A stretch of 32,632 nucleotides of DNA from an uncultured Prevotella sp. GTDB lineage: Bacteria > Bacteroidota > Bacteroidia > Bacteroidales > Bacteroidaceae. The notes under the pieces are model-generated. The model was not told the DNA's origin. It saw only the letters and a list, made by a program, of their open reading frames with translations, and did no database searches. A program made the position numbers and the translations under genes. Below, piece after piece: positions 1 through 8,313 of the stretch; within the stretch, counting starts at the first letter, position 1, and each line of letters starts with the position of its first letter. Where the stretch lies: the NCBI GenBank assembly GCA_934202525.1, contig CAKPYB010000035.1, positions 1 through 32,632 of the forward strand. The letters are read 5' to 3'.

Positions 1-215
1 AGGAGTTTTCCGGCTCCGTGACCGATGTCGGCAATGGCTGGTGTTACGAGACCGATGATGATGAGCGGTATCATAAAGCCCAGAAACTGGCTGAAGATGC
101 CGTTGAAGGTGAGAAACGCTCTGACGGCTGCTTCATTAAAGAAATTGCCGAAGATTACACCCAACAGGATGGCAATGATGATTCTTGCCAAAAGTGGCAT
201 TTTGATTCTTTTCAT
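1..215 (-). CDS. Dicarboxylate/amino-acid:cation symporter, N-terminal part (cut by window edge)
   Basis: Reading the minus strand from the ATG at 213-215 gives 71 codons that run off the left edge of the window. The peptide begins MKRIKMPLLARIIIAILLGV, continues with a second hydrophobic stretch (FLGFMIPLIIIGLVTPAIAD) and then IGHGAGKLL. This is the usual N-terminus of the DAACS/SDF family of inner-membrane carriers, which move glutamate, aspartate or C4-dicarboxylates with Na+ or H+; the GxGAGKL segment after TM2 is typical. The substrate cannot be told from this fragment. The start is supported by a promoter whose -7 box lies 24 bp upstream. The gene is not part of the neighbouring sulfatase unit, since it has its own promoter. 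Confidence 0.85.
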   Translation of the reverse strand, partial: MKRIKMPLLARIIIAILLGVIFGNFFNEAAVRAFLTFNGIFSQFLGFMIPLIIIGLVTPAIADIGHGAGKL

Positions 216-239
216 ATTCGTAAAATTGCTTTTTGCCTG

Positions 240-270
240 CAAAGGTACGATATTTCTGACTTTTTTCCAA
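240..270 (-). promoter_or_regulatory. Bacteroidota-type promoter for the symporter gene
   Basis: On the minus strand, TTG (268-270) is followed after 20 nt by TACCTTTG (240-247). This matches the Bacteroidota sigma-ABfr consensus, TTTG and TAnnTTTG separated by 19-21 nt. It sits just upstream of the ATG at 215 and just past the end of the maturase gene. Confidence 0.75.
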
Positions 271-302
271 GTATTTTGCTGTTTTTTTAGAATCTGTCAT
301 GC

Positions 303-1526
303 TTAGTGTACAACTTTCATGATATTCGAAGGTGGGCGCTGCGACATGAGTTCCTGCTTCATGTAATCCATGTAGGGCGCTACATGCTGATAATAATGGT
401 AATAACCCGGACAGAGATAGTTGAGACCGGAATCGCCATACTTATCTTTCATGAAGCGGTTCTTTGGGCATTCTCCATGACAGGCAAACTCCATGTCACA
501 CTCCTTGCACTGGCGGGGAAGAGAACTGTGTTTCAGACGGCTGAACTCCTGTTGCTGCTCACCATAAAGCATGTCGATGAGCGAATGGTCACGGATATTG
601 CCCAATTTATACTCCGGAAAAACAAAGTGGTCGCAGGAATAAACATCGCCATTGTGCTCCATCACTCCCGCATGACCGCATTCCTTGGAATAAGCACAGA
701 TGCCGGGAGAAATACCCATCCAGTTTGCCAGTGTGCAGTCGAAAATCTCAACGAAGATTTTGCCCACATCCTTCCGAACCCATTCATCGAAAATTGCACT
801 GAGAAAGTAGCCCCACTGCTCCGGCGTAACTGATGCCTCGCTCAGCGGAATCTCATTCTTGTCGGCAAGACTTGCCAGGGTACGGCCATCCTCATGTCGG
901 GTCAGTCGCTCAACGATAGGTGTGAACTGCAGAAACTGACAGCCGTTTTCCTTGAAGAAACGGTAGAACTCCAGCGGATGATTGGCATTATAGGCATTCA
1001 CCACCGCCATCGCATTCCATTCTACCCCGTGTTTCTTCAGCAGTTTGATGCCTTGCATCACCTTCTTCCACGATGGTTTTCCCGCAGCCGTCAGCCGGTA
1101 ATGGTCATGATCAGGCTGCGGACCATCGATAGAGATGCCTACCAGCCAATGGTTCTGGGCGAAAAACTCGCACCATTCATCGGTCAGCAACGTGCCGTTG
1201 GTCTGAATTACGTTGTCGATGCACCTGCCTCCAGCATACTTTTGCTGTAGGGATAAAGCCTTGCGGTAGAAGTCGATGGAGCGCAGCAGAGGCTCGCCAC
1301 CATGCCAGGTGAAGAGCACCTGGTTCATGGTTTGCGCCTCAATATATTCTCGGGTAAACTGTTCCAGCATCTCATCGCTCATCAGATGTCGCTGAGCAGT
1401 GGGATAGAGCTTGTTCTTCTCCAGATAATAACAGTATTTGCATGCCAGGTTGCAATGGGCACCCGCAGGCTTCAGCATTACATATAGTGGCTTGGCAAAG
1501 GGATTTGCTATGTTGTCGTTCATCAT
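303..1526 (-). CDS. Anaerobic sulfatase-maturating enzyme (radical SAM/SPASM)
   Basis: This 407-residue protein is a radical SAM enzyme that oxidises the active-site serine or cysteine of sulfatases to formylglycine in the cytoplasm under anaerobic conditions. The SAM-binding CxxxCxxC motif is at C25, C29 and C32 (HCNLACKYCYY), followed by FTWHGGEPLL around residue 72. The C-terminal half is a SPASM domain with cysteines at 277, 283, 298, 340, 343, 349, 353 and 372, enough for two auxiliary 4Fe-4S clusters. Length and motif order match the anSME family. It begins 52 bp after the sulfatase gene on the same strand with no terminator between, so the two are very likely co-transcribed and the neighbour is a natural client. 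Two adjacent ATG codons make the start uncertain by one residue. Confidence 0.93.
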   Translation of the reverse strand: MMNDNIANPFAKPLYVMLKPAGAHCNLACKYCYYLEKNKLYPTAQRHLMSDEMLEQFTREYIEAQTMNQVLFTWHGGEPLLRSIDFYRKALSLQQKYAGGRCIDNVIQTNGTLLTDEWCEFFAQNHWLVGISIDGPQPDHDHYRLTAAGKPSWKKVMQGIKLLKKHGVEWNAMAVVNAYNANHPLEFYRFFKENGCQFLQFTPIVERLTRHEDGRTLASLADKNEIPLSEASVTPEQWGYFLSAIFDEWVRKDVGKIFVEIFDCTLANWMGISPGICAYSKECGHAGVMEHNGDVYSCDHFVFPEYKLGNIRDHSLIDMLYGEQQQEFSRLKHSSLPRQCKECDMEFACHGECPKNRFMKDKYGDSGLNYLCPGYYHYYQHVAPYMDYMKQELMSQRPPSNIMKVVH

Positions 1527-1578
1527 TTTTTCTTGAATCTAGTTGTAATCTCTATCTCTCTGTAACCGGGAGAGAAAA

Positions 1579-3117
1579 TCAGAACTTAGGCAGCGTAATT
1601 TCGAAATCCTTGCTGTCTCGATGCTCCTTTCTGATGGCAGCCAGGAGTTCGGTAAGAATCTTAGGATGTTCTGCCGCCACATTATGGTCTTCGTGGATAT
1701 CGGAAGCCAGATTATAGAGCCGCGGCTCGCCTTTTACTACCACCAGTTTCCAGTCGCCCTTTCTCACGCCAATCTGGTCGGTTTCGTGAAATTCCCAGTA
1801 CAGGTAATCGTGATGTTTCTGCTCTGCATCCTTGCCCAGAAGGGTAGGAGCGATAGAGATTCCGTCGAAACCATCACCAGCCAACTTTCTGTTGGTATAA
1901 CGCTTGGCAAAGTTTCTGATGCCAGCCAAATCGCAGAAAGTAGGCAGCAGGTCGTAAAAGGCAAACTGGGTATCGTTCACCGCTCCTGCCTTGATATGCT
2001 CAGGCCACCAGGCGATAAATGGTATGCGGATGCCGCCTTCGTAGCACTGGCGCTTCAGACCTTTCAACTTACCGTCGCGACCGAAGAACTCTGGATCAGC
2101 ACCACCTTCTTCATGCGGCCCGTTATCTGAAGTAAAGATGACAACGGTATTCCTGTCGAGTCCCTTCTCCTTCAGCTTGGCGAAGATTTCGCCCACATAC
2201 TGGTCCAGTCGGGTAATCATTCCGGCAAACTGTGCATGGGTATGAACCGCAGCGTTGTATCTCGAATCTTCCCATCCGCCCCAGGTTTTATCGGTAAAGA
2301 ACTGTTTCTGGTAATTCTCTAGAATAGAGTCTTCCGGCTGGGCAAGTTCGGCATGCGGCAGGGTATAGGTAAGGAATCCTACGAAAGGATGTTCCTTATC
2401 CTGTCTGTCAATCCATTCCAGTGCCTTGTCGTGGATGATGCGGGCCGAATACTGCTTGCGCTTGAAATAATCCTTGCCGAACATCGGATGCTGGATGTTC
2501 TGTTCCATCACCTCTCTTACCACCGCTGTATCTCCCATTGCACGACTGTAGCGGTTCAGGAAGTTAGGATAATAGAGATGAGCCTGAAACTGGCAGATAT
2601 AGCCATAGAATTCGTCCACGCCACGCTTGTCGGGAGTAGAAGCTGAACCTTCATATCCGCCAGCCCATTTCCCGAATACGCCGGTTCTATATCCTTTGTC
2701 CTTCATGATTTCGGGCAGAATCTTATGCTGCGGGTCGTAAGGTTCCTGTCCTACGACAGAATACTCCTCGTTGTTGCCATATTTTACCATTGGCACACCT
2801 CTCCAGTATTCCTTGTTTCCACGCACATGTGTATGTCCCGTATGCTGACCCGTCATGAGGGTAGCTCTCGACGGAGCCGAGACGGGAGAACCGGCATAAG
2901 CCTGGGTGAATCTCATTCCCTCCTGTGCCATCCGGTCTATATTAGGCGTGTGGATATAAGGTTGGCCGTAGCAAGCCAGATCGCCATATCCCATGTCGTC
3001 ACACAGTATGAAGAGAATGTTGGGCGGGGTGTTTTGGGCAAAGAGAGATAACGGCAAGGCTTGCAGGGCAGCCATAGCCAGCAAAGATCGGTTGAAAGGT
3101 TGATAATTATTAGCCAT
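1579..3117 (-). CDS. Serine-type sulfatase, exported (family S1)
   Basis: This arylsulfatase-like enzyme of 512 residues hydrolyses sulfate esters, probably on a glycan. An N-terminal signal peptide (cleavage near LFA-Q, about residue 28) suggests a periplasmic or surface location. Metal ligands D40-D41 lie in NILFILCDDMGYGD, and D331-N332 in FTSDNGPHEEGG. The modification motif is S80-A-P-S-R84 followed by ATLMTG, so formylglycine would come from serine; GVFGKW is at 147-151. A longer reading frame opens at 3174, but that start overlaps the promoter's -33 element and lies upstream of the -7 box, so the ATG at 3115-3117 (MANNYQPFNR) is preferred. The gene heads a two-gene unit with its maturase. 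The exact sulfated sugar cannot be predicted; the neighbouring fucosidase, hexosaminidase and galactosidase suggest sulfated GlcNAc or Gal. Confidence 0.92.
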   Translation of the reverse strand: MANNYQPFNRSLLAMAALQALPLSLFAQNTPPNILFILCDDMGYGDLACYGQPYIHTPNIDRMAQEGMRFTQAYAGSPVSAPSRATLMTGQHTGHTHVRGNKEYWRGVPMVKYGNNEEYSVVGQEPYDPQHKILPEIMKDKGYRTGVFGKWAGGYEGSASTPDKRGVDEFYGYICQFQAHLYYPNFLNRYSRAMGDTAVVREVMEQNIQHPMFGKDYFKRKQYSARIIHDKALEWIDRQDKEHPFVGFLTYTLPHAELAQPEDSILENYQKQFFTDKTWGGWEDSRYNAAVHTHAQFAGMITRLDQYVGEIFAKLKEKGLDRNTVVIFTSDNGPHEEGGADPEFFGRDGKLKGLKRQCYEGGIRIPFIAWWPEHIKAGAVNDTQFAFYDLLPTFCDLAGIRNFAKRYTNRKLAGDGFDGISIAPTLLGKDAEQKHHDYLYWEFHETDQIGVRKGDWKLVVVKGEPRLYNLASDIHEDHNVAAEHPKILTELLAAIRKEHRDSKDFEITLPKF

Positions 3118-3143
3118 AATGTTCTGTTTTAAGTTATATCTTG

Positions 3144-3174
3144 CAAAGGTACGCTGAATATTCGTAATTACCAA
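3144..3174 (-). promoter_or_regulatory. Promoter of the sulfatase-maturase unit
   Basis: On the minus strand TTG (3172-3174), a 20-nt spacer and TACCTTTG (3144-3151) match the Bacteroidota promoter consensus. The -7 box lies 26 bp upstream of the chosen sulfatase start, which supports that start and shows the unit can be transcribed apart from susCD. Confidence 0.75.
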
Positions 3175-3226
3175 AAATTTCGGGAGATTTCTTAAGAGTA
3201 TTTCTCTTATTCTTCATAAAGAAACA

Positions 3227-3258
3227 GTGCCCTTCCTGTTTCACGACAGAAAGGGCAC
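3227..3258 (-). terminator. Hairpin terminator after susD
   Basis: The arms GTGCCCTTCCTGT (3227-3239) and ACAGAAAGGGCAC (3246-3258) pair over 13 positions with one mismatch, with a 6-nt loop. On the minus strand the hairpin is followed by a T-rich run (TGTTTCTTTAT). It lies 82 bp past the susD stop and before the sulfatase promoter, so it separates the two transcription units. Confidence 0.7.
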
Positions 3259-3339
3259 ACAACCTAGTCTATTCTCGTACATGATGTGTTGATATAACAT
3301 AGAATAGTTGATTTCTTATGAATTGATTACTTAAAAAGT

Positions 3340-5202
3340 TTACCTCTTCAAGTTTGGGTTCTTCTCAACCTCAGTTGTTGGATAAGGGCAGTAAATACTA
3401 TTCTCACCCTGCCAAGTGCTATTCTTAACAGACACACTTTCCTTAACCTTAACTTCATTGCCCTTAGCATCCTTTGCAACAACGATAGGAGCATTAGCAA
3501 CGCGGTAGTCGAAGTTTTTCTTGAGTTCGTCCATACGGAGCTCGTCTGCACGGCGGGTAACCATCTGTGTCCACTGACCGGCAACCTCCCAACCATGCTC
3601 AATGTAGCAAGCATCAGCAAGCTGATCAGCACTCATAGCGTCAATCTTAACAGTTGTACCATCGCTAAGAGTTACGTTCTCGTAGTCTGTAACGGCACGT
3701 TTACGAACCTGCTTTAAGTACTTCTTTGCATCTGTCAAGTCCATACCTGCACGGGCTGCACTCTCAGCATACCAAAGTAAAACCTCAGAATAGCGGATCA
3801 GACGGTGACGGCGTCCGTTAGTCATGTTGGTATAGTTAGGCTTCGTATAGTCGTAAGGCTGCTTGAGCTCTACATTAGAATCAGAAGGGTCGCAATTGGT
3901 CGTGTAGATAGAGAACATAGGGTGGTTAGCTTCTACGAAAGGCTTGCCCTTGAAGAATTTATGGCTTTCGTAAATACCATTTTCCTTTCTGATAGTTCTG
4001 TCACCTTCCTTCATGTCACCGGCAGCTATCTTGCCAGACTCTTCCTTGATAGTTGCGTCAAGTTTCTTAATCTGTTCCTCTAATTTCTTGGAATCTTTTT
4101 CCATTTCGATAGCTTCCCAAACATCTTCTGGAGAGATCTCCCACCAATAAACCGACTTGTAAATCTCAGTACCTTTTTGGAAAGTTACCTTTGGTGCATA
4201 GATAGCATCCTTACGAGGACCTTCTGGGAATTTTGTCCAGAATTTGATTTCACCCCAAGAGTCACCCCAGCCGCCGTCACCGAGACCTTCGAAACGGTTG
4301 CATGATGTCAACTCAGAATCATGATCCCAAGAACCGTTTGCCCAGTTGTTGTCGATACCAACAAGAGTTTCCTTGTTGTAGTTGTGGGCAATAGAATATA
4401 CATGGCTCCAGTTATCATCGAGATAGAAACCATATGTGCTGTTGTTATCGATTACAGCCTTAGCTTTTTCTGCAGCAAGTTGGTAATAGGCTCTGCCTTT
4501 ATTGAGAGGGTAACCTGCCATTGCCATATATACAGCAGAAAGGGTAGCTTGTGTAGCCTGCTTTGTAACCCATGCATCAATACCATCGTGATTACGTGGT
4601 GCTGATTCGTATTTGATAGGTAGCAACTTTTCTGCTTCCTCCAAATCCTTTGCAATCTGTTCATATACTTGCTCTACGCTTGAAAGTCCGCAGTCCTGAA
4701 CTGAAAGACTAGTGGATGTAATCAATGGTAAAGGACCAAAGACACGAACGAGATAGAAGTAGCCGTAAGCACGCCAATAAAGCGCATTACCACGGGCGAT
4801 GTTCTTCTCTACTTCAGATGTAGGGGTTTTGTCTGCACCTTCAAGAACGAAGTTACATGCCTTGATAAGACCATAGTGCTGATTCCAGGCATCTGTAACA
4901 CCCTTGTTGGCACCATCAGAACTGAAACCATCGAGGGCTGCTACTGCCTGCTTGTTTGAACCTGGATTGGCGGTCATATCGTCACCCTGCCACTGTGGGT
5001 ACATAGGGTTGGTCCAACTCTGTGTCTGGTTCAGTTTCTCGTATATGGTGTTGATACTATTGTCAAGGTCAGCCTGGCAGGTGAAGTAGTTGTCTGGAGC
5101 CATCTGTCCTTTAGGATCTTCATCAAGAAATCCGCTGCATGAAGTGGTTGCTGCAAGCAATGACGCTGCAAGAAAACAGCCTAAATATATCTTTGTTTTC
5201 AT
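3340..5202 (-). CDS. SusD/RagB-family surface glycan-binding lipoprotein
   Basis: This 620-residue protein caps the SusC channel on the cell surface and binds the glycan before import. It has a lipoprotein signal peptide with the lipidation cysteine at C22 (AATTSC) followed by SGFLDEDPKG, the classic SusD start. RGNALYWRAYGYFYLVRVFG around 137-156 is the conserved TPR-like helix region, and the C-terminal RHRLIRYSEVLLWYAE segment around 465-480 is also a family signature. It follows susC by 55 bp. One unusual feature is a very charged, helix-prone stretch at about residues 360-410 (nt 3979-4125), rich in Lys and Glu, between the conserved blocks. Substrate specificity is not readable; the neighbouring enzymes suggest a fucosylated, sulfated amino-sugar glycan. 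Confidence 0.95.
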   Translation of the reverse strand: MKTKIYLGCFLAASLLAATTSCSGFLDEDPKGQMAPDNYFTCQADLDNSINTIYEKLNQTQSWTNPMYPQWQGDDMTANPGSNKQAVAALDGFSSDGANKGVTDAWNQHYGLIKACNFVLEGADKTPTSEVEKNIARGNALYWRAYGYFYLVRVFGPLPLITSTSLSVQDCGLSSVEQVYEQIAKDLEEAEKLLPIKYESAPRNHDGIDAWVTKQATQATLSAVYMAMAGYPLNKGRAYYQLAAEKAKAVIDNNSTYGFYLDDNWSHVYSIAHNYNKETLVGIDNNWANGSWDHDSELTSCNRFEGLGDGGWGDSWGEIKFWTKFPEGPRKDAIYAPKVTFQKGTEIYKSVYWWEISPEDVWEAIEMEKDSKKLEEQIKKLDATIKEESGKIAAGDMKEGDRTIRKENGIYESHKFFKGKPFVEANHPMFSIYTTNCDPSDSNVELKQPYDYTKPNYTNMTNGRRHRLIRYSEVLLWYAESAARAGMDLTDAKKYLKQVRKRAVTDYENVTLSDGTTVKIDAMSADQLADACYIEHGWEVAGQWTQMVTRRADELRMDELKKNFDYRVANAPIVVAKDAKGNEVKVKESVSVKNSTWQGENSIYCPYPTTEVEKNPNLKR

Positions 5203-5257
5203 ATTTTATTCAATATTTTGGTTATTAGAATACTTTATTTTATCATACAAGCTTCGA

Positions 5258-8254
5258 TTAGAAGTTCATACGAACACCAAAGGTGAAAGTACGTGGGTTA
5301 GGATAAACACCCATATCAATACCATTGTTGTTATCGACGTTCTTGTCGCTGAATGAAGCTCCAGCTGGATCCATACCCTTATAGCTTGTGATGGTGAAGA
5401 GGTTCTGGCAAGAAAGTGTCAGGCGAAGGTCTGCAAACTTAAGCACTGAACGTGGGAAAGTATAACCAATGCTGATATTCTCGCAGCGGAAGTAGTCAGC
5501 ATTCTCAAGCCACTTGTCTGAATTGCCATAGGTTTTGTTCTCTGCACCGATTGTTGGCATTGTAACACCTACATTATCGAAGTAATCCTTATCGGTAACG
5601 AACATGGAAGCACCAACCTCGGCGTTCATTACGTAGCGAACGATATTCAGGCGCTTTGCACCAAAGGCTGCGTTGCAGAACATGTTGAAGTCCCAGTTCT
5701 TGTAGGTTACCGTATTGTTCCAACCGAATGTGAAGTCAGGATTTGAGTGACCGAGAATGAAACGGTCGGTACTTGCATCAGGATCAGTTGTAATTGTACC
5801 ATTGCTCTTGTAATATGTATCTACCCACTGGCCCTTGTCGTTCTTCTGCAAACCTGCCCACTTGAAACCGTAGAATGTACCAATAGCTTCACCTTCCTGG
5901 ATGATAGTACATGGGTCAACGGTACCTGGTGCAGGTTTCTCACCATAGAGGCGTGGAGTCTGTGCAGATAGCTTTGTTACCTCATTCTTCAGGTAGCTGG
6001 CATTGAGGCTAGAACTCCACTGCAAGTCCTTGGTCTGGATAATCTGGGCATTAATATTGATATCAAAACCCTTGTTGCTAACTTCACCTGCGTTGGTCCA
6101 GTATGTAACTCCACCAAGGTATCCTGTAGAAGACTGCTGGAGGAGAGCATCTGTAGTTTTCTTTGAGAAGTAGTCGATACCTACGCTCAAACGGTTGCCG
6201 AGGAATCCGAGATCAATACCGAAATCAAGCTGTTTAACCTTCTCCCATGTTAAGTCTGGGGTAGCAATGCCGCCTGCCCAGTAACCAGTATAGTTGGTGT
6301 TAGTACCATAGTTGAAAGAAGTTGCATTAAGACTTGCCAATGTTGAGTAAGGAGTAATGTTCTGATTACCGATAATACCCCAGCTTGCACGGATCTTCAT
6401 ATATTCTACTGCATTTCTGATAGGTTCCCAGAACTTTTCGTTAGATACGGTCCAAGCACCTGCAACTGATGGGAAGTAACCCCACTTCTTGTTGGTGAAA
6501 CGGCTGGAACCATCGGCACGGAATGTACCGGTCAGCATGTAGCGGTCGGCATAGTTGTACATGACGCGGGCTACACCAGAGAGCATGGTCCACTTGCTGT
6601 AGCCATTGTCTGCATCACGGTTTGATGCATTCTTTACATTCCAGTAACCAAGGACTTCCTGTGCTACATTCTTACCTTCGATATTCATGGTGCGGGTTTC
6701 GTTACGAGTAGCCTCCCAAACTCCCGTTGCTGTCAGATTGTGCTCGCCCCATTTGCCCATGTAGGTCAAATTGTTGGTACTTTGGAGAGCTATTACCTGT
6801 GCATTATTGTTGCTCATGTTGGTGCTACCTAATACCTTGGCTGATGACATATCATACCATTTGTAGTCGTTATAATCGACACCATTTGTAGTGGTGAATG
6901 TCAAACCTGGAAGAATGTTGAATTTCAAATCAACGTGTCCTGTAACCATATTGCGCTGGCGGTCGTTCTGATTCTGGTGAATCACACCATATGGGTTCTC
7001 CTGGATACAGTTGTATGGATCCTTATTGTAGTTACCTGCTGCAGTATACATTTCCATGGTAGGAGAGTAATTCAAACCTATCCAAATAGGGTTAGACTGA
7101 TTCTGACCGAAACCTACACCGCTATTCTCTGTGCGAGCTAAGTTGGCATCAGCTGTTAACTCCAACCAATCGAAAAGTTTATTATGAATGTTCAGTTTTA
7201 CTGCGTAACGTCTTGACTTGGTATCTCTTACAACACCTTCCTGATCCATATAGTTGGCAGAGAAGTAGGTCTGAGTCTGTTCGTTACCTTTAGAAACAGC
7301 TATCTTATAGTTCTGAGTAATACCTGTATGGAGCAACTGGTCCATCCAGTCGATACCAGGATTAGCACCACTGATATAGTCTGCAAGTGCATCAGAGTCT
7401 GCACCCTTATATTGAACCAAAGCATTTGCATAGTCCTTGGTGCTCATCACTTCTGGTACATTATATGCATTAGAGAAACCGAAACTTGCATCGAATGTTA
7501 CCTGTGTTGCGCCTGCCTTACCAGTCTTGGTCTGTACCATCACAACACCATTGGCACCGCGGGCACCATAGATTGCGGTAGAAGAAGCATCCTTCAAAAC
7601 CTGGATACTCTGAATATCTTCAGGGCTGATACCTTCGAGACCAGTCTCGCGAACAATACCATCTACTACGTAGAGAGGGTCGTTGCTCTTGTTTACAGAG
7701 CTGGCACCACGAACACGAATCTTCATAGATCCGCCAGGAACGCCACTTGACATTACCTGCACACCAGACATACGACCGTTGAGGGCGTCCTCAACACGTG
7801 CCACTGGCTGATCCTTGAAGCTCTTGTTGTCCATAACGGCAACAGAACCTGCCAAGTCTGCCTTCTTTACTGTACCGTAACCGATGACTACGGTCTCTTC
7901 AAGCATGTTGGCATCATCCTGCAAAGTGATGTTGAGCGGACTGCCGCTCCATGTGAGGGTCTGTGACTTGTAACCTACGTAAGTGATGGTGAGTTTAGCT
8001 CCCTTAGCCACGTTGCTGAGGGTGAAATTACCATCCAGGTCAGTTACGGTTCCACCGGTCTTACCTTCGATTCTGATGGTAGCGCCGATGATAGGTTCTC
8101 CGGTAGCGTCTTTAACAGTACCTGTACATGAGTTTTGCTGCTGGGTAGCTGTAGCAATGGTAGAATTGCTTTGAGCAGCCGTTGCAGAAACAGTGCAAAG
8201 AGGTGACATCGCACCTAAAAGCGCTGCAAAATACAAATTTGCTCTTTTGTTCAT
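5258..8254 (-). CDS. SusC/RagA-family TonB-dependent outer-membrane glycan transporter
   Basis: This 998-residue TonB-dependent receptor imports oligosaccharides captured by SusD into the periplasm. A signal peptide (about 1-27) is followed by a carboxypeptidase-regulatory-like domain (about 43-113: CTGTVKDATGEPIIGATI), then the conserved EETVVIGYGTVKK at 119-131. The plug domain spans about 145-250 and contains VRGASSVNKSNDPLYVVDGI. The rest is a 22-strand barrel ending in FTFGVRMNF with the expected terminal Phe. No TAnnTTTG promoter is visible in the 59 bp between it and the fucosidase gene, so it is probably transcribed from upstream. It pairs with the SusD gene directly downstream. Confidence 0.96.
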   Translation of the reverse strand: MNKRANLYFAALLGAMSPLCTVSATAAQSNSTIATATQQQNSCTGTVKDATGEPIIGATIRIEGKTGGTVTDLDGNFTLSNVAKGAKLTITYVGYKSQTLTWSGSPLNITLQDDANMLEETVVIGYGTVKKADLAGSVAVMDNKSFKDQPVARVEDALNGRMSGVQVMSSGVPGGSMKIRVRGASSVNKSNDPLYVVDGIVRETGLEGISPEDIQSIQVLKDASSTAIYGARGANGVVMVQTKTGKAGATQVTFDASFGFSNAYNVPEVMSTKDYANALVQYKGADSDALADYISGANPGIDWMDQLLHTGITQNYKIAVSKGNEQTQTYFSANYMDQEGVVRDTKSRRYAVKLNIHNKLFDWLELTADANLARTENSGVGFGQNQSNPIWIGLNYSPTMEMYTAAGNYNKDPYNCIQENPYGVIHQNQNDRQRNMVTGHVDLKFNILPGLTFTTTNGVDYNDYKWYDMSSAKVLGSTNMSNNNAQVIALQSTNNLTYMGKWGEHNLTATGVWEATRNETRTMNIEGKNVAQEVLGYWNVKNASNRDADNGYSKWTMLSGVARVMYNYADRYMLTGTFRADGSSRFTNKKWGYFPSVAGAWTVSNEKFWEPIRNAVEYMKIRASWGIIGNQNITPYSTLASLNATSFNYGTNTNYTGYWAGGIATPDLTWEKVKQLDFGIDLGFLGNRLSVGIDYFSKKTTDALLQQSSTGYLGGVTYWTNAGEVSNKGFDININAQIIQTKDLQWSSSLNASYLKNEVTKLSAQTPRLYGEKPAPGTVDPCTIIQEGEAIGTFYGFKWAGLQKNDKGQWVDTYYKSNGTITTDPDASTDRFILGHSNPDFTFGWNNTVTYKNWDFNMFCNAAFGAKRLNIVRYVMNAEVGASMFVTDKDYFDNVGVTMPTIGAENKTYGNSDKWLENADYFRCENISIGYTFPRSVLKFADLRLTLSCQNLFTITSYKGMDPAGASFSDKNVDNNNGIDMGVYPNPRTFTFGVRMNF

Positions 8255-8313
8255 AGGGTTATTATTTATTGTTAGTTATAAAATTTCTTCTTTTTCGTAC
8301 TTCTTTCTTATTA

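Noticed and set aside
3118..3174. Upstream in-frame start for the sulfatase
   Set aside because: The extension would include the promoter's -7 box, so it could not be translated from that promoter; the ATG at 3117 gives a proper signal peptide.
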